Shown here one piece after another: positions 8,528-17,388 of a stretch of 64,000 bases of DNA; position 1 is the first letter of the stretch, and every line of letters begins with the position of its first letter. Below the pieces are notes generated by a model, which saw nothing but the letters and a program-made list of their open reading frames with translations, had not been told where the DNA came from and ran no database searches. Source of the stretch: Chitinophaga rupis (GTDB lineage Bacteria > Bacteroidota > Bacteroidia > Chitinophagales > Chitinophagaceae); the NCBI RefSeq assembly GCF_900109685.1, contig NZ_FOBB01000004.1, positions 468,117 through 532,116 of the forward strand, written 5' to 3'. A program made the position numbers and the translations under genes.

Positions 8528-10540
8528 TTATCTGTTTCCTACTACCGGGAACTGGGCTATGCGCAGCTGCGTACAGCCATAGGGCACCAGTATAATGTCT
8601 TCCGGGTCCTGCGCAGCTTCCATATGGTAGGTAACGCTGAAGGGAATAGGACCTGTCATATCGTTATACAATTGCCAGGATGGTATACGCCGGGCTTTTG
8701 TTTTCAGGATCACCGGTGCATTTTCCAGGTCCCAGGGGTAAGTGGCTACCCTGTTTTGCTTTTCCACGCTAAAGCTGGCTTCCAGCTTATCATCCGGCAC
8801 CTCTATCAGCCCATAGTTCCAGGGCGTAGTGGGATGCACTTCGTAATACTCCGCACCATAATCTACCGGATCCTTATCGTTCTTTACCTTTTTTATGGAT
8901 GTTCCAATTTTTAACGCATAGGTTAAAGGGCCGCGCTCTACCGACATAGAATTTTCATACCAGTTCTCTTTAAAAATATGCATGGGCAGTGCCAGCTCCA
9001 CCACATCGCCGGAAGTCCAGGCGCGGTTGATCTTTACTATCTGATTGCTGTTAGCTTCCTGTAATACCTTGCCATTTACTTTTACAACAGCTCTTGTACA
9101 CCATTTGGGTATGCGCAGGTGAAGGGGGAAATTAACGGTCCCTCCCTTATCTGTAGTAATGGTGAATTGAATAGCTTCTTCAAAGGGGTAATTAGTGGTT
9201 TCCTTTACCGTAACTTCCCGGCCATTGGCTACGTGGGCTTTTACCTCGCAGGGTGCGTACAGTAATGCCGCCAAACCCTTATCAGCAGTGGCATACCAGA
9301 GGTTTTGGGTAAACTTTGGCCAGCCCTGGTGCATGTTGGAAGTACAGCAGGGATAGCCGGAGAGCAAACCATAACATACATCTGTACCATCATGGTTAAT
9401 ATCAAAATTGCGGATGTGGCGGGAGATCATAACCTGGTTGGCCTGCTGAAAATACTGGCGGTTCATACAATCTGCCGTTACCTGTGTGGGTAATGCATTA
9501 AAGGCAATTTTTTCAATATGGTCTGCATACGCTACGCTGCCTGTAATTTCCAGCATGTTTTCCAGCGAAAACATCATTTCCACAGCGGAGCATAATTCAG
9601 AGCCCTGTGTGGGATTGTTGCCGTGCAAGGCTTCATCGCCCCCATACATACCATTGGCCTGCCCGTTAAATTTACGCAGGTCCTGTAATCCTTTATCCGT
9701 TGCCGTTATATACTGCTGCTGCGGGTGCTGCTGGTAGTAAATGAGCGGCTCTTTCATGCCCTGGGCCAGGTTTACGCCGTGAATGCTGCCGGGAGTGGCT
9801 AACAGATCGCCCTGCAGGAAAGCGCTGGTATAATCAAAGGTTTGTTTGTGCAGCAGGTCGCCCAGCTGCAGCAGGAATTTATCGCCGGTGATGTTGTATA
9901 ACCAGTATACCACCATCAGGTTATCGCCGCCACGGTAGCGGGCCCAGAACGACCAGTGATCCAGCGGTTTTTGTGGCAGCTCCTTTAGCTGGTACTTAAA
10001 GTAGCGGGTCATTAAGGTGATCACGCGCGGGTCCTGCGTGGCCATATAGTATTGCTTCAGCACTTTCAGCATCACCATTTTAGGCCACCAGTCGCGGCTG
10101 TTATCGCGGTTCAAACCTGCTTCGTAGGGGTAATCCTGAGAGGGGCCAAAATAACCGTCGGGCTGCTGGCTTTTGATAGCCCATTCCACCCAGGGTTTTA
10201 CTTTTGCGATGAGCTGCTGATCATCCAGAATATAGGCCAGCGGCAGCAATCCATCTATCCAGTAAGGGCCCCGCTCCCACTGGTCGCCATCGCCACCCAG
10301 CCAGCCGTTGCGCTCATTCATTACCAGCGGGTACAGCTCATCCAGCTTACCCGTCATGCCATTTTTTTGCCGTACCAGCATTTCCTTTAACCAGCCCTGT
10401 GGCTTAATGGCGCCCAAAGGCAGCTCTATATAAGGGTTAGGGCGCAGGGGTGCGCGGTTGGTAATATAAGTTTTATCCTGTGCATGGGTGTGCAGGGTAA
10501 TGAACATGAGTACCAGTGGAATTAGCTGTCTTATTTTCAT
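8528..10540 (-). CDS. DUF1680 / GH127-type beta-L-arabinofuranosidase
   Basis: This secreted glycoside hydrolase belongs to the DUF1680 (GH127/GH146) superfamily, whose characterised members remove terminal beta-L-arabinofuranose using a zinc-bound cysteine nucleophile. The zinc/nucleophile set is recognisable: Glu-x-Cys at residues 318/320 and Cys-Cys at 401/402 in the motif GYPCCTSNMHQ (numbers from the TTG at 10549; subtract three for the ATG used). The start at ATG 10540 gives a conventional signal peptide MKIRQLIPL...; a TTG three codons upstream is less likely. The N-terminal half is an (alpha/alpha)6 barrel type region, followed by beta domains. It is the first gene of an operon with the sulfatase. 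Confidence 0.87.
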   Translation of the reverse strand: MKIRQLIPLVLMFITLHTHAQDKTYITNRAPLRPNPYIELPLGAIKPQGWLKEMLVRQKNGMTGKLDELYPLVMNERNGWLGGDGDQWERGPYWIDGLLPLAYILDDQQLIAKVKPWVEWAIKSQQPDGYFGPSQDYPYEAGLNRDNSRDWWPKMVMLKVLKQYYMATQDPRVITLMTRYFKYQLKELPQKPLDHWSFWARYRGGDNLMVVYWLYNITGDKFLLQLGDLLHKQTFDYTSAFLQGDLLATPGSIHGVNLAQGMKEPLIYYQQHPQQQYITATDKGLQDLRKFNGQANGMYGGDEALHGNNPTQGSELCSAVEMMFSLENMLEITGSVAYADHIEKIAFNALPTQVTADCMNRQYFQQANQVMISRHIRNFDINHDGTDVCYGLLSGYPCCTSNMHQGWPKFTQNLWYATADKGLAALLYAPCEVKAHVANGREVTVKETTNYPFEEAIQFTITTDKGGTVNFPLHLRIPKWCTRAVVKVNGKVLQEANSNQIVKINRAWTSGDVVELALPMHIFKENWYENSMSVERGPLTYALKIGTSIKKVKNDKDPVDYGAEYYEVHPTTPWNYGLIEVPDDKLEASFSVEKQNRVATYPWDLENAPVILKTKARRIPSWQLYNDMTGPIPFSVTYHMEAAQDPEDIILVPYGCTQLRIAQFPVVGNR

Positions 10541-10545
10541 CCTGT

Positions 10546-10767
10546 TCAACGGGTTTGAGGATGAACAAGATAGAAAAATTCCCTAAATATTGATGCTGCG
10601 TTCCGCTCTAATGGTATTTCACAGTAGCTCAGCTGGTGTATGTAAGCGTTCACGCCTTTTGTATAAGCCGTCAGCGCCTCTTTGGTAAGAGGATTGGCGT
10701 TTATTACTTTCAGCGGTTGTTTGGCCGCTTCCGGGATGTCTATCCTGGAAGCGGCTGGTTCTTCCAT
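10546..10767 (-). pseudogene. remnant of a penicillin-acylase-family (Ntn hydrolase) gene
   Basis: A 73-codon frame contains the segment LTAYTKGVNAYIHQLSY followed by IPLE, which matches the alpha-chain region A-Y-x-x-G-V-N-A-[YW]-[IL]...LP-x-E-[YF] of penicillin amidase/aculeacin acylase enzymes. Similarity stops immediately after PLE, and there is nothing matching the N-terminal part, the autoproteolytic Ser or the beta chain; full enzymes are about 750-800 residues. I infer a deletion remnant left when flanking sequence was lost. It lies directly upstream of the DUF1680 gene and its tail overlaps the alternative start of that gene. Confidence 0.62.
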
Positions 10768-10812
10768 CAAAATACGCGTGTTAAATTAGTTTTATTTCAA
10801 ACCAATTATCCG

Positions 10813-10820
10813 TACCTTTG
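10813..10820 (+). promoter_or_regulatory. -7 box TACCTTTG, likely promoter of the MarR-UspA operon
   Basis: TACCTTTG matches the Bacteroidota primary sigma -7 consensus TAnnTTTG and lies 62 nt ahead of the marR-type start codon. The expected TTG -33 element is not clear at the right distance, so this is a half-supported promoter. Confidence 0.4.
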
Positions 10821-10882
10821 TTTCCGGGTGAGCCTGGCAGCTGCCCGCCCCCCTAACTGCAAAAAGCAATAAATTTGTTTGT

Positions 10883-11338
10883 ATGAACACTACGAACAAT
10901 ATTACCGAACTGGCGCGTGACCTCACAAGATCTGTCCGGGAAATGCGCTCCATTATGCGGCTGCATATACAGGCCAAGCTCCGGGAATACCAGTTTGATA
11001 TTTCCTTTGAGCTGCTGGAAATACTGGCCTATTTATGGCGGCAGGATGGGGTGAACCAGCAGGAAATTGCAGACATTATTATTAAGGATAAATCCAGCAC
11101 CACTTACCTGATCGACAACCTGGTAAAGCGAAACCTGGTAGTACGTACAGCGGATGAAAACGACCGGCGCAATAAGCTCATCTTTTTAACCAAAGAGGGG
11201 AAACAGCTGCAGAAACAATTTAACCCGCTGATCACTGAAATGTATGAAACCGCCACGGCTGGCATATCTTCCGGTGTAATGGAAAAGGCAATTGTGATGT
11301 TAAATAAAATGAATGACAACCTGAAACAAACATTATGA
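10883..11338 (+). CDS. MarR-family transcriptional regulator
   Basis: A 151-residue winged-helix protein with the MarR layout: N-terminal dimerisation helices, a helix-turn-helix around NQQEIADIIIKDKSSTTYLIDNLVKR (about residues 53-78), and the beta-wing with the conserved acidic/basic pattern DENDRRNKLIFLTKEG at about 91-106. It should bind DNA as a dimer and respond to a small ligand or oxidation; no Cys is present for thiol sensing. The stop overlaps the ATG of the universal-stress-protein gene (ATGA), so the two are translationally coupled. This suggests the UspA protein belongs to its regulon. Confidence 0.92.
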   Translation: MNTTNNITELARDLTRSVREMRSIMRLHIQAKLREYQFDISFELLEILAYLWRQDGVNQQEIADIIIKDKSSTTYLIDNLVKRNLVVRTADENDRRNKLIFLTKEGKQLQKQFNPLITEMYETATAGISSGVMEKAIVMLNKMNDNLKQTL

Positions 11339-12180
11339 AAACATTACTCATCCCTGTAGACTTCACCGATACTGCGGAGAATGCGGTGAACTTTGGCGCA
11401 GCCTGGTGCAAACGGTACGACTATACGCGCATTATACTGCTGAAAACTTTTTATGACAATATATTTGACCAGATCGTACTATCGGCGGAATATGCGGTGA
11501 ACCAGGATTACCGGCAGCAGGAACGGCAGGATGTGCTGGACCACCTGGAATCCCTGCGCCAGCGGGTAGCTTCCAGGGTAGATAAGGATGTAGCCATACT
11601 CACCGTTGTAAGCGAGGTACCTATGTTACGCGCCATCCTGGATACGATACGCGATGAAAAAGCAGATACCCTGCTGCTGGGCAGCGATAACTACAACTAT
11701 TCCAGCGGCAGTATTGTAGCCGGCCATGTGGTAAGCATTGCCAAAGTAAGTCCTATTAAAGTACTGGTGGTACCGGCTGGCTATACCTACCAGCCTGTTG
11801 AAACCGCGCTGGTTCCGGTAGACTTTAATGCGCTGCAGCCTTTAAGCCGGTTTAGCCATGTACAAACCTCTCCAACCTGGGGCGACACTAAATTACTGGT
11901 GCTGAATGTTGACCCGGAAGAAACCTATTTACACCCGGATGAAACCTTCCGCGAAAAAGAAGAGAACCTGCATACCTACCTGCAGGATTTTTCACATGAG
12001 CTGCATTACAGCAATGAGCCGGACCTCCTGAACGGAGTACGCCAGTTCATACAGGCGCACCCGGTACAGCTGGTAATAGCCCTGCCGGGCAAGCACAGCT
12101 TCCTGTATTCCCTTACCCATAAAAGTATTTCCGAAGCCATTTACAAAAATGCACAGGAGCCGGTATTGATCCTGAAGTAG
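11335..12180 (+). CDS. tandem universal stress protein (UspA family)
   Basis: Two Usp domains are fused in 281 residues, each opening with the family strand pattern (LLIPVDFTDTAENA at residues 4-17 and ALVPVDFN about residue 160). The first domain ends with a glycine/serine-rich segment GSDNYNYSSGS and VSPIKVLVVP, resembling the ATP-binding loop G-x2-G-x9-G-S/T in a diverged form; the second ends with QEPVLILK and has lost the glycines. Such tandem Usp proteins are cytoplasmic, bind nucleotides and are induced under stress. It is translationally coupled to the MarR regulator and followed by a strong terminator. Confidence 0.88.
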   Translation: MKTLLIPVDFTDTAENAVNFGAAWCKRYDYTRIILLKTFYDNIFDQIVLSAEYAVNQDYRQQERQDVLDHLESLRQRVASRVDKDVAILTVVSEVPMLRAILDTIRDEKADTLLLGSDNYNYSSGSIVAGHVVSIAKVSPIKVLVVPAGYTYQPVETALVPVDFNALQPLSRFSHVQTSPTWGDTKLLVLNVDPEETYLHPDETFREKEENLHTYLQDFSHELHYSNEPDLLNGVRQFIQAHPVQLVIALPGKHSFLYSLTHKSISEAIYKNAQEPVLILK

Positions 12181-12199
12181 TGACCATTTGTTATAGTTG

Positions 12200-12237
12200 A
12201 GCCGTTACAGTGAAAGGCTGTAACGGCTTTTTCTTTT
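12200..12237 (+). terminator. rho-independent terminator of the MarR-UspA operon
   Basis: An 11-bp perfect stem (AGCCGTTACAG at 12200-12210, CTGTAACGGCT at 12218-12228) with a 7-nt loop is followed by TTTTTCTTTTT, 20 nt after the UspA stop. Confidence 0.93.
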
Positions 12238-12258
12238 TGCCAGCTTGGGATAAGTGAT

Positions 12259-12446
12259 TAAATTGATAATGAAGAATGAATTATTAATAATCACAAGGCA
12301 GGCATTCGTAAATGGAAGTGCTTCGTATTGATAATGCAGGAAAGTTAATAATTAACTGTACCCTATCATTATCTGTACGAAGCACTTCTATTTCTCGTAT
12401 ACTTACCCTACGATTACTAATTATTCATTCTTAATTATTAATTCTT
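12259..12446. repeat. long imperfect palindrome, possible MITE-like element
   Basis: The whole gene-free stretch reads almost the same on both strands. Its outer arms align over about 30 nt with few mismatches (AATTGATAATGAAGAATGAA at the left versus the complement AATTAATAATTAAGAATGAA at the right). Inside is a perfect 13-bp inverted repeat (GAAGTGCTTCGTA at 12315-12327, its complement at 12376-12388), and the centre TTAATAATTAA is itself palindromic. No open frame is present. Non-autonomous mobile elements have this build, but no target-site duplication can be demonstrated and the element runs into the end of the protease gene. Confidence 0.6.
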
Positions 12447-15400
12447 TATCTCGGCCAGCATCTCTTTCACCGCTGCTTCCAGCTGCGTATCCTTACCAGC
12501 CAGGAAGTCTTCATATTTCAGCGGTACGCGTATATCCGGCTCTACCTGCAGGTTCTCTGTAGGGCGGCCTTCCTTACCGATGGTAGCTACCATCGGGATA
12601 CCAAATACAATGGTAGGATCTATTTGCTGCTCCCACCAAACGGCCGTACCGGTACCTGCCACAGGCATACCAATTAATTTACCAATATGCCCCTGTTTAT
12701 AGATGTAAGGGAAAATAAACGCATCGCTATAATTCCCCTCGCTCATCAGCACACAACTGGGCTGTTGCCACTGGCCTTGCGGCTCGCTGCCTTTTACCTT
12801 CTCGCTTTGCGGAGCAAACTCAAGGTATTTTTTACCGCTTAAAAAGTTGTACAGGTCATCATGCAGCCAGCCACCGCCATTAAAGCGGGTGTCTACGATC
12901 AGCGCCTGCTTGCCGCGGTTCTTACCCATTACTTCATCATATACAGAGCGGAAGCTGGCATCGTTCATGCTTTGTACATGCACATAACCCACTTTGCCGT
13001 TACTGAGCTTGTCCACCATTTTACGCGTGTTCTGTACCCAGCGTTTATACATCAGCGTATTTTCTTCACCGGCGCTGATGGCTTTTACGGTTTCTTCCCA
13101 GCGTTTTTGGGTAGCCGGGTTGTACACGCTTACCAATACATTATTACCGGCTTTGCGGTTTAACAGTACCGACCAATCCATTTGCGGAGTAATGGTAATG
13201 CCATCTATCTTTTCAATGATGTTGCCTTTTTCCAGCTTACTGCCTGAGCGGTCAAACGGGCCGGCGGGAATGATCTCATCTACCTTCAGGCCATCTTCCC
13301 TGTAAGTTTCATCAAACAGTAAACCAATGGAAGCGGTGTTATCGCCATCCGGGCGCTGAGGCGAATAACGGCCACCGGTATGGGAACCATTCAGCTCGCC
13401 CAGCAGCTCGCTCAACAGCTCCTGGAAATCGTAGTTGTTGCTGATATGCGGCAGAAAACGGGCGTAGTTATCGTGGTACATTTTCCAGTCCAGGCCACGC
13501 AGCGTAGGATCATAGAATTTCTCCCGCACCTGTTTCCAGGTATGTTCAAAAATATAGGCGCGTTCTGCGGCGGCATCCAGCACCAGCTCTGTTTTAATGT
13601 TGATGGGGGTGATCTTCCCCGAAGCAGTTTCCACTTTTACCACGCTGCCGTTGTTGCTTACAAATAAGTTATTACCATCTTTGCTCAGCTCTATGCTACC
13701 GGGGCTGCCACCCAGCTTGGCAAGGATCTTTGTATCGCCGGTGCGGGGCTCTGTAACCCACAGGTCGTATCCTTTTTCAAAGGCGGCAGTGTAATACACT
13801 TTGCTGCCGTCTTTATTCAGCACATAATCACTAATGGATGCGCTGTTAATGGTAAGGCGCAGCTGCCGGTTCTCAAGGTTCTCAAAATCGGGTTTAAAAA
13901 GCGTTTTTGGAGTAGTGGTGTCTTTACCCTTAGCGGTTGAATCCTTGGCTGTTTTTTTATCGCTTTCCTCTTTTTCTTTCAGCAGGTTAAATTCATCTTT
14001 CGATAATTTAAAACGGTCGTATGTTTCCTGGTCAAAGAATACTGCGTAAATATCTGTTTCACGGCTACCCTGCCGGGCCAGCGATTTACGGCCTTCCCTG
14101 CTGGTTTCCCAGGTGAGCATTTTACCATCGCTGCTCCATTTGCTGTTGCCTTCTCCAAAGCCGCTGTTAATGGGGAACACCGGCGCTCCTTTTCCATCCT
14201 GCGGCAATAAGGCTACGTTCCGCACACCAAAATACCCCTGTTGGTCGTCCACGGCAATCCACTTGCCATCCGGGCTCCAGGTAAAGCTCCAGTCGCCATC
14301 GGAGTAAGAGTGGTTCTGACCTGCGGGCAGCAGCGTGCGGCTTTTAGCGGATGCCAGGTTATACACTTTCAGCACATTCCGGTTCTCTATATAGGCAATC
14401 TCTTTACCGTCCGGTGAGAACACAGGCTGAAATTCCTCTGCTGCCGTGGCAATCAGCGGCTCTTCTTTTAAGAGGGTAGCTGCAAAGAAATAAGGTTCCT
14501 CTTTTCTTACAATAGTGCTCTGGTAAATATCCCAGTTGCCGTTACGTTCAGCGGCATACACCAGCCGTTTACTATCCGGCGACCATTCTACCATGCGCTC
14601 CTGCTGCGGGGTATTGGTAATGCGTTTGGTCATATTGCCTTCCACGCTGCTTACAAATACTTCTCCGCGGGCAATAAAGGCCATCTCCTTGCCATTGGGG
14701 CTCATGGCAAACGCAGTGATATTGCCGCTTACCGGTACAAATTTTTCAGTAGCTGTGCGGCCGTCGTTAAAGATCTTCACATTTACCTTTTGCGGCTGCG
14801 CACCTTCTTTCAGCGTATAGATCTCACCGTTATAGGTAAAGCATAAGGTATTATCGCCTGACCTTGACAAATGCCGTACCGGGTGTTTATCAAAATGGGT
14901 AAGCTGCTGCGGCTTGTCTTTATCTGCCAGCGCAGCTTTGAACAGGTTCTGTGAGCCGCCGGCCCTTTCGCTCAGGTAATACACCGCATCATCTCCCGCA
15001 AAAACCGGCTCACGGTCCTCTCCTTCAAAGGAGGATATTTGCTGATAGCTTTTTTTATTAAGATCATAGATCCAGATATCGCGGGTTACCGAAGATGTAT
15101 GGTGTTTACGCCAGGGATCCTCATACCCTTTGCGGTCCTGGAATACCAGCTGATCGCCTTTTGTGTTGTAGTGCGCATATTCTGCGCCGGCAGCGCTTAA
15201 TAATACAGAGCGTCCGCCGGTAACCGGTACGGTGTACAGGTTGTTAAACAGGCGCACATTAAAACGCACACTGCCTGCAGGCGCATTGCGCGGGCTGCCA
15301 AACAATACCTGTTTATTGTCGGGTGTAAAATCGTAAGGATAATCTGCCGTGCTGTTAGCTGTTAGCCTCACCGGCGTGCCGCCTGTGGCGGGCATTACAA

Positions 15401-15671
15401 ACACATCAAAGTTGCCATAACGGTCGCTGGCAAAGGCCAGGTATTTGCCGTCGTGGCTCCATACCGGCATCATGTCCTGCGCTTCGTGAATGGTAACCGG
15501 TACGGCTACGCCTCCATTCGCATCCACCCGGTAAATATCTCCTTTATAGCCAAAGGCAATGGTTTTACCATCCGGGGAAATAGCGGGGTATCGTAACCAT
15601 AAAGCATTGTCCTGCGCATAGGTAAGGCCCGCCAGGAGTAGGGCGGCAGCCGTAAAAAGGTACTTGTTCAT
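12438..15671 (-). CDS. tricorn-type protease (peptidase S41 family)
   Basis: A 1077-residue tricorn homologue with a signal peptide (MNKYLFTAAALLLAGLTYAQ), so the start at 15671 is preferred over an upstream ATG at 15743. Residues about 25-620 are WD40-like/PD40 propellers (repeated SPDGK motifs), followed by a charged Lys/Ser linker, a helical region, a PDZ domain (about 800-890) and the S41 catalytic core. The catalytic set is complete: Ser763-His764, nucleophile Ser982 followed by Asp983, and Glu1039. The spacing (218 and 57 residues) is almost identical to His746, Ser965 and Glu1023 of Thermoplasma tricorn. It should degrade peptides in the periplasm. Its 3' end abuts a long palindromic repeat. 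Confidence 0.92.
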   Translation of the reverse strand: MNKYLFTAAALLLAGLTYAQDNALWLRYPAISPDGKTIAFGYKGDIYRVDANGGVAVPVTIHEAQDMMPVWSHDGKYLAFASDRYGNFDVFVMPATGGTPVRLTANSTADYPYDFTPDNKQVLFGSPRNAPAGSVRFNVRLFNNLYTVPVTGGRSVLLSAAGAEYAHYNTKGDQLVFQDRKGYEDPWRKHHTSSVTRDIWIYDLNKKSYQQISSFEGEDREPVFAGDDAVYYLSERAGGSQNLFKAALADKDKPQQLTHFDKHPVRHLSRSGDNTLCFTYNGEIYTLKEGAQPQKVNVKIFNDGRTATEKFVPVSGNITAFAMSPNGKEMAFIARGEVFVSSVEGNMTKRITNTPQQERMVEWSPDSKRLVYAAERNGNWDIYQSTIVRKEEPYFFAATLLKEEPLIATAAEEFQPVFSPDGKEIAYIENRNVLKVYNLASAKSRTLLPAGQNHSYSDGDWSFTWSPDGKWIAVDDQQGYFGVRNVALLPQDGKGAPVFPINSGFGEGNSKWSSDGKMLTWETSREGRKSLARQGSRETDIYAVFFDQETYDRFKLSKDEFNLLKEKEESDKKTAKDSTAKGKDTTTPKTLFKPDFENLENRQLRLTINSASISDYVLNKDGSKVYYTAAFEKGYDLWVTEPRTGDTKILAKLGGSPGSIELSKDGNNLFVSNNGSVVKVETASGKITPINIKTELVLDAAAERAYIFEHTWKQVREKFYDPTLRGLDWKMYHDNYARFLPHISNNYDFQELLSELLGELNGSHTGGRYSPQRPDGDNTASIGLLFDETYREDGLKVDEIIPAGPFDRSGSKLEKGNIIEKIDGITITPQMDWSVLLNRKAGNNVLVSVYNPATQKRWEETVKAISAGEENTLMYKRWVQNTRKMVDKLSNGKVGYVHVQSMNDASFRSVYDEVMGKNRGKQALIVDTRFNGGGWLHDDLYNFLSGKKYLEFAPQSEKVKGSEPQGQWQQPSCVLMSEGNYSDAFIFPYIYKQGHIGKLIGMPVAGTGTAVWWEQQIDPTIVFGIPMVATIGKEGRPTENLQVEPDIRVPLKYEDFLAGKDTQLEAAVKEMLAEIKN

Positions 15672-15868
15672 AAGTTGCTGTAAACAGATTTTGTTGATGG
15701 CAATGGGTTGTGCATTGCATTTGAAATGACGCTGAACCTGCAAAATAAAGAAACCGGGCTTTTCCCAAACCGTTAATTGACAAGTGGCTTTAAAGGGGTA
15801 ACAAAGGCAAGGCGGCGGTTTTTGAACGTCCCATAAAAAAGTTATCTTACCATATAAATACCCCTGCT

Positions 15869-16537
15869 ATGGAAAAACATACCGTTAAAATTATTGGCAT
15901 ACAGCAAGTGACGCATGACGTAAAATGCTTTCGTGTGGAAAAGCCGGCCGGTTATACGTTTGTACCCGGGCAGGCCACAGAGGTATCCGTTAATAAACCC
16001 GGCTGGGAAGAGGAGGCGCGGCCTTTTACCTTTACGGCCCTGGAAGATGCGCCCTGGCTGGAATTTACCATTAAAGGGTATGCGGATCATAACGGGGTTA
16101 CCCACCAGCTGCACCAGCTGGCGGAGGGAGATGAGCTGATATTGCGGGATGTATGGGGCGCCATTGAATATAAAGGCCCCGGTTATTTTATTGCCGGCGG
16201 TGCGGGCATCACTCCGTTCATAGCCATTTTGCGCATGCTGCATAAAGAAAATAAGATCGCAGATAACATCCTCTTTTTCTCCAATAAAACAGCTGCTGAT
16301 ATTATTTATGAAGATGAGCTAAACCAGATCTTAGGCCGCAATGCGCGTTTTACCCTTACCCGTGAAAAGAAAGAAGGCTACGAGAACGGTATTATTAACC
16401 GCGCTTTCCTGGAATCCAGGATCTCCGATTTCAGCAAACACTTTTATGTATGCGGGCCCGATAAAATGATACAGGATATTAATACGGCGCTGGAAGCGCT
16501 GGGCGCTAAACCAGACCTGCTGGTGTTTGAGAAATGA
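15869..16537 (+). CDS. FAD/NAD(P)-dependent oxidoreductase (ferredoxin-NADP reductase fold)
   Basis: A compact 222-residue flavodoxin/ferredoxin reductase-type protein. FAD binding is shown by the R-P-F-T-F motif (residues 51-55), the nucleotide domain by GGAGITPF (about 109-116) and the C-terminal pattern YVCGPDKM (about 193-200). There is no N- or C-terminal 2Fe-2S ferredoxin domain, so it must pass electrons to or from a separate partner; the desaturase at 2-3 kb is one conceivable client, but that is speculation. It stands alone on its strand, converging with the Nudix gene. Confidence 0.9.
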   Translation: MEKHTVKIIGIQQVTHDVKCFRVEKPAGYTFVPGQATEVSVNKPGWEEEARPFTFTALEDAPWLEFTIKGYADHNGVTHQLHQLAEGDELILRDVWGAIEYKGPGYFIAGGAGITPFIAILRMLHKENKIADNILFFSNKTAADIIYEDELNQILGRNARFTLTREKKEGYENGIINRAFLESRISDFSKHFYVCGPDKMIQDINTALEALGAKPDLLVFEK

Positions 16538-16554
16538 TCGTTGTGGCTTTCCCG

Positions 16555-17010
16555 TTAGAGCAATGTTTCCAGCTCATCTAAAAAAGCGGCTTGCCGTTCA
16601 TTCATCATTTGCCTTGCCTCTGATAAGGTAAACCAGGCGGCTTTATCCACTTCCGGGAAGCTGCGTTTTTTACCGCTGCGGGGCGGCCATTCCAGCTCAA
16701 AGGTATTGCTTACAATGCCTGCCGGGTCCAGCTCCCCGCTTACGGCCCAGCATTGCACCACCTTACCTCCCTTTTGTTTAATGGCTTTCAGCGGAATGAA
16801 TTTGCCGGAAGGCCGGTAACCGGTTTCCTCTTCAAACTCACGGATAGCGGCATCCAGCGGAGCTTCGCTTTCCGGATACTCTCCTTTGGGAATGGTCCAG
16901 CTGCCGGCGTCTTTCTTAGCAAAGAAAGGGCCGCCGGGATGTACCAGCAATACCTGTAGCTGGGATGCCTGTTTTCTGTATAATAAGATACCGGCGCTTT
17001 GTTTAGCCAT
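16555..17010 (-). CDS. Nudix hydrolase
   Basis: A 151-residue MutT/Nudix-fold hydrolase of nucleoside-diphosphate derivatives. The Nudix box G-x5-E-x7-R-E-x2-E-E-x-G is complete, running from Gly43 to about Tyr65 (core REFEEETGY). The early segment AGILLYRK and the C-terminal VDKAAWFTLSEA are typical of the small stand-alone Nudix proteins sometimes labelled DNA mismatch repair MutT; substrate cannot be inferred. It is on the same strand as, and 45 nt downstream of, the ArsR gene, so read-through co-transcription from the SRPBCC-ArsR operon is possible. Confidence 0.93.
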   Translation of the reverse strand: MAKQSAGILLYRKQASQLQVLLVHPGGPFFAKKDAGSWTIPKGEYPESEAPLDAAIREFEEETGYRPSGKFIPLKAIKQKGGKVVQCWAVSGELDPAGIVSNTFELEWPPRSGKKRSFPEVDKAAWFTLSEARQMMNERQAAFLDELETLL

Positions 17011-17055
17011 AACATAGTTGTTAACTGCGTAAAGCTACGGCAAATGTTGGACCGC

Positions 17056-17388
17056 CTACTTTTTTGCGTGCCGGGTTTTTAAGAAAACTTCCAGCTGTTT
17101 CAGCTGTTTAGTCCAGTAGGTTTCAAAAAAGCTGATCCATTCCTTCAGCTCATCAAAGCCCTGCTGCTGCAGCTCGCAGTACCGCTCCCGCCCCTGTGTG
17201 GTAATGGTAATAAAACCGCTGTCGTACAACACTTTTATGTGTTTGGATACCGCGGGCCGGCTGATGTTGAAGTTATCTGCAATAGCGTTAATGTTCTGCT
17301 TTTCTTTGGTAAGCATCATTAAGATCTCCCGCCGGTTGGGGTCAGACAGTGCCTGGAAACAATCCACGCTGTATTTACCTTTCGCCAT
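17056..17388 (-). CDS. ArsR-family regulator, likely autorepressor
   Basis: A 110-residue ArsR-type winged helix protein. The N-terminal FQALSDPNRREILMML signature and the recognition helix around ISRPAVSKHIKVL (about residues 43-55) are clear, then the wing GRERYCEL. No paired Cys metal site (CxC) is present, so it is of the ligand-independent or non-metal class that is usually paired with an SRPBCC protein. Its ATG lies inside the end of the SRPBCC gene (14-nt overlap). The twin palindromes upstream of the operon are its probable operators. Confidence 0.93.
   Translation of the reverse strand: MAKGKYSVDCFQALSDPNRREILMMLTKEKQNINAIADNFNISRPAVSKHIKVLYDSGFITITTQGRERYCELQQQGFDELKEWISFFETYWTKQLKQLEVFLKTRHAKK

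Noticed and set aside
6986..10540. A full polysaccharide utilisation locus.
   Set aside because: No SusC/SusD pair, no anti-sigma factor or hybrid regulator is adjacent; only two enzyme genes.
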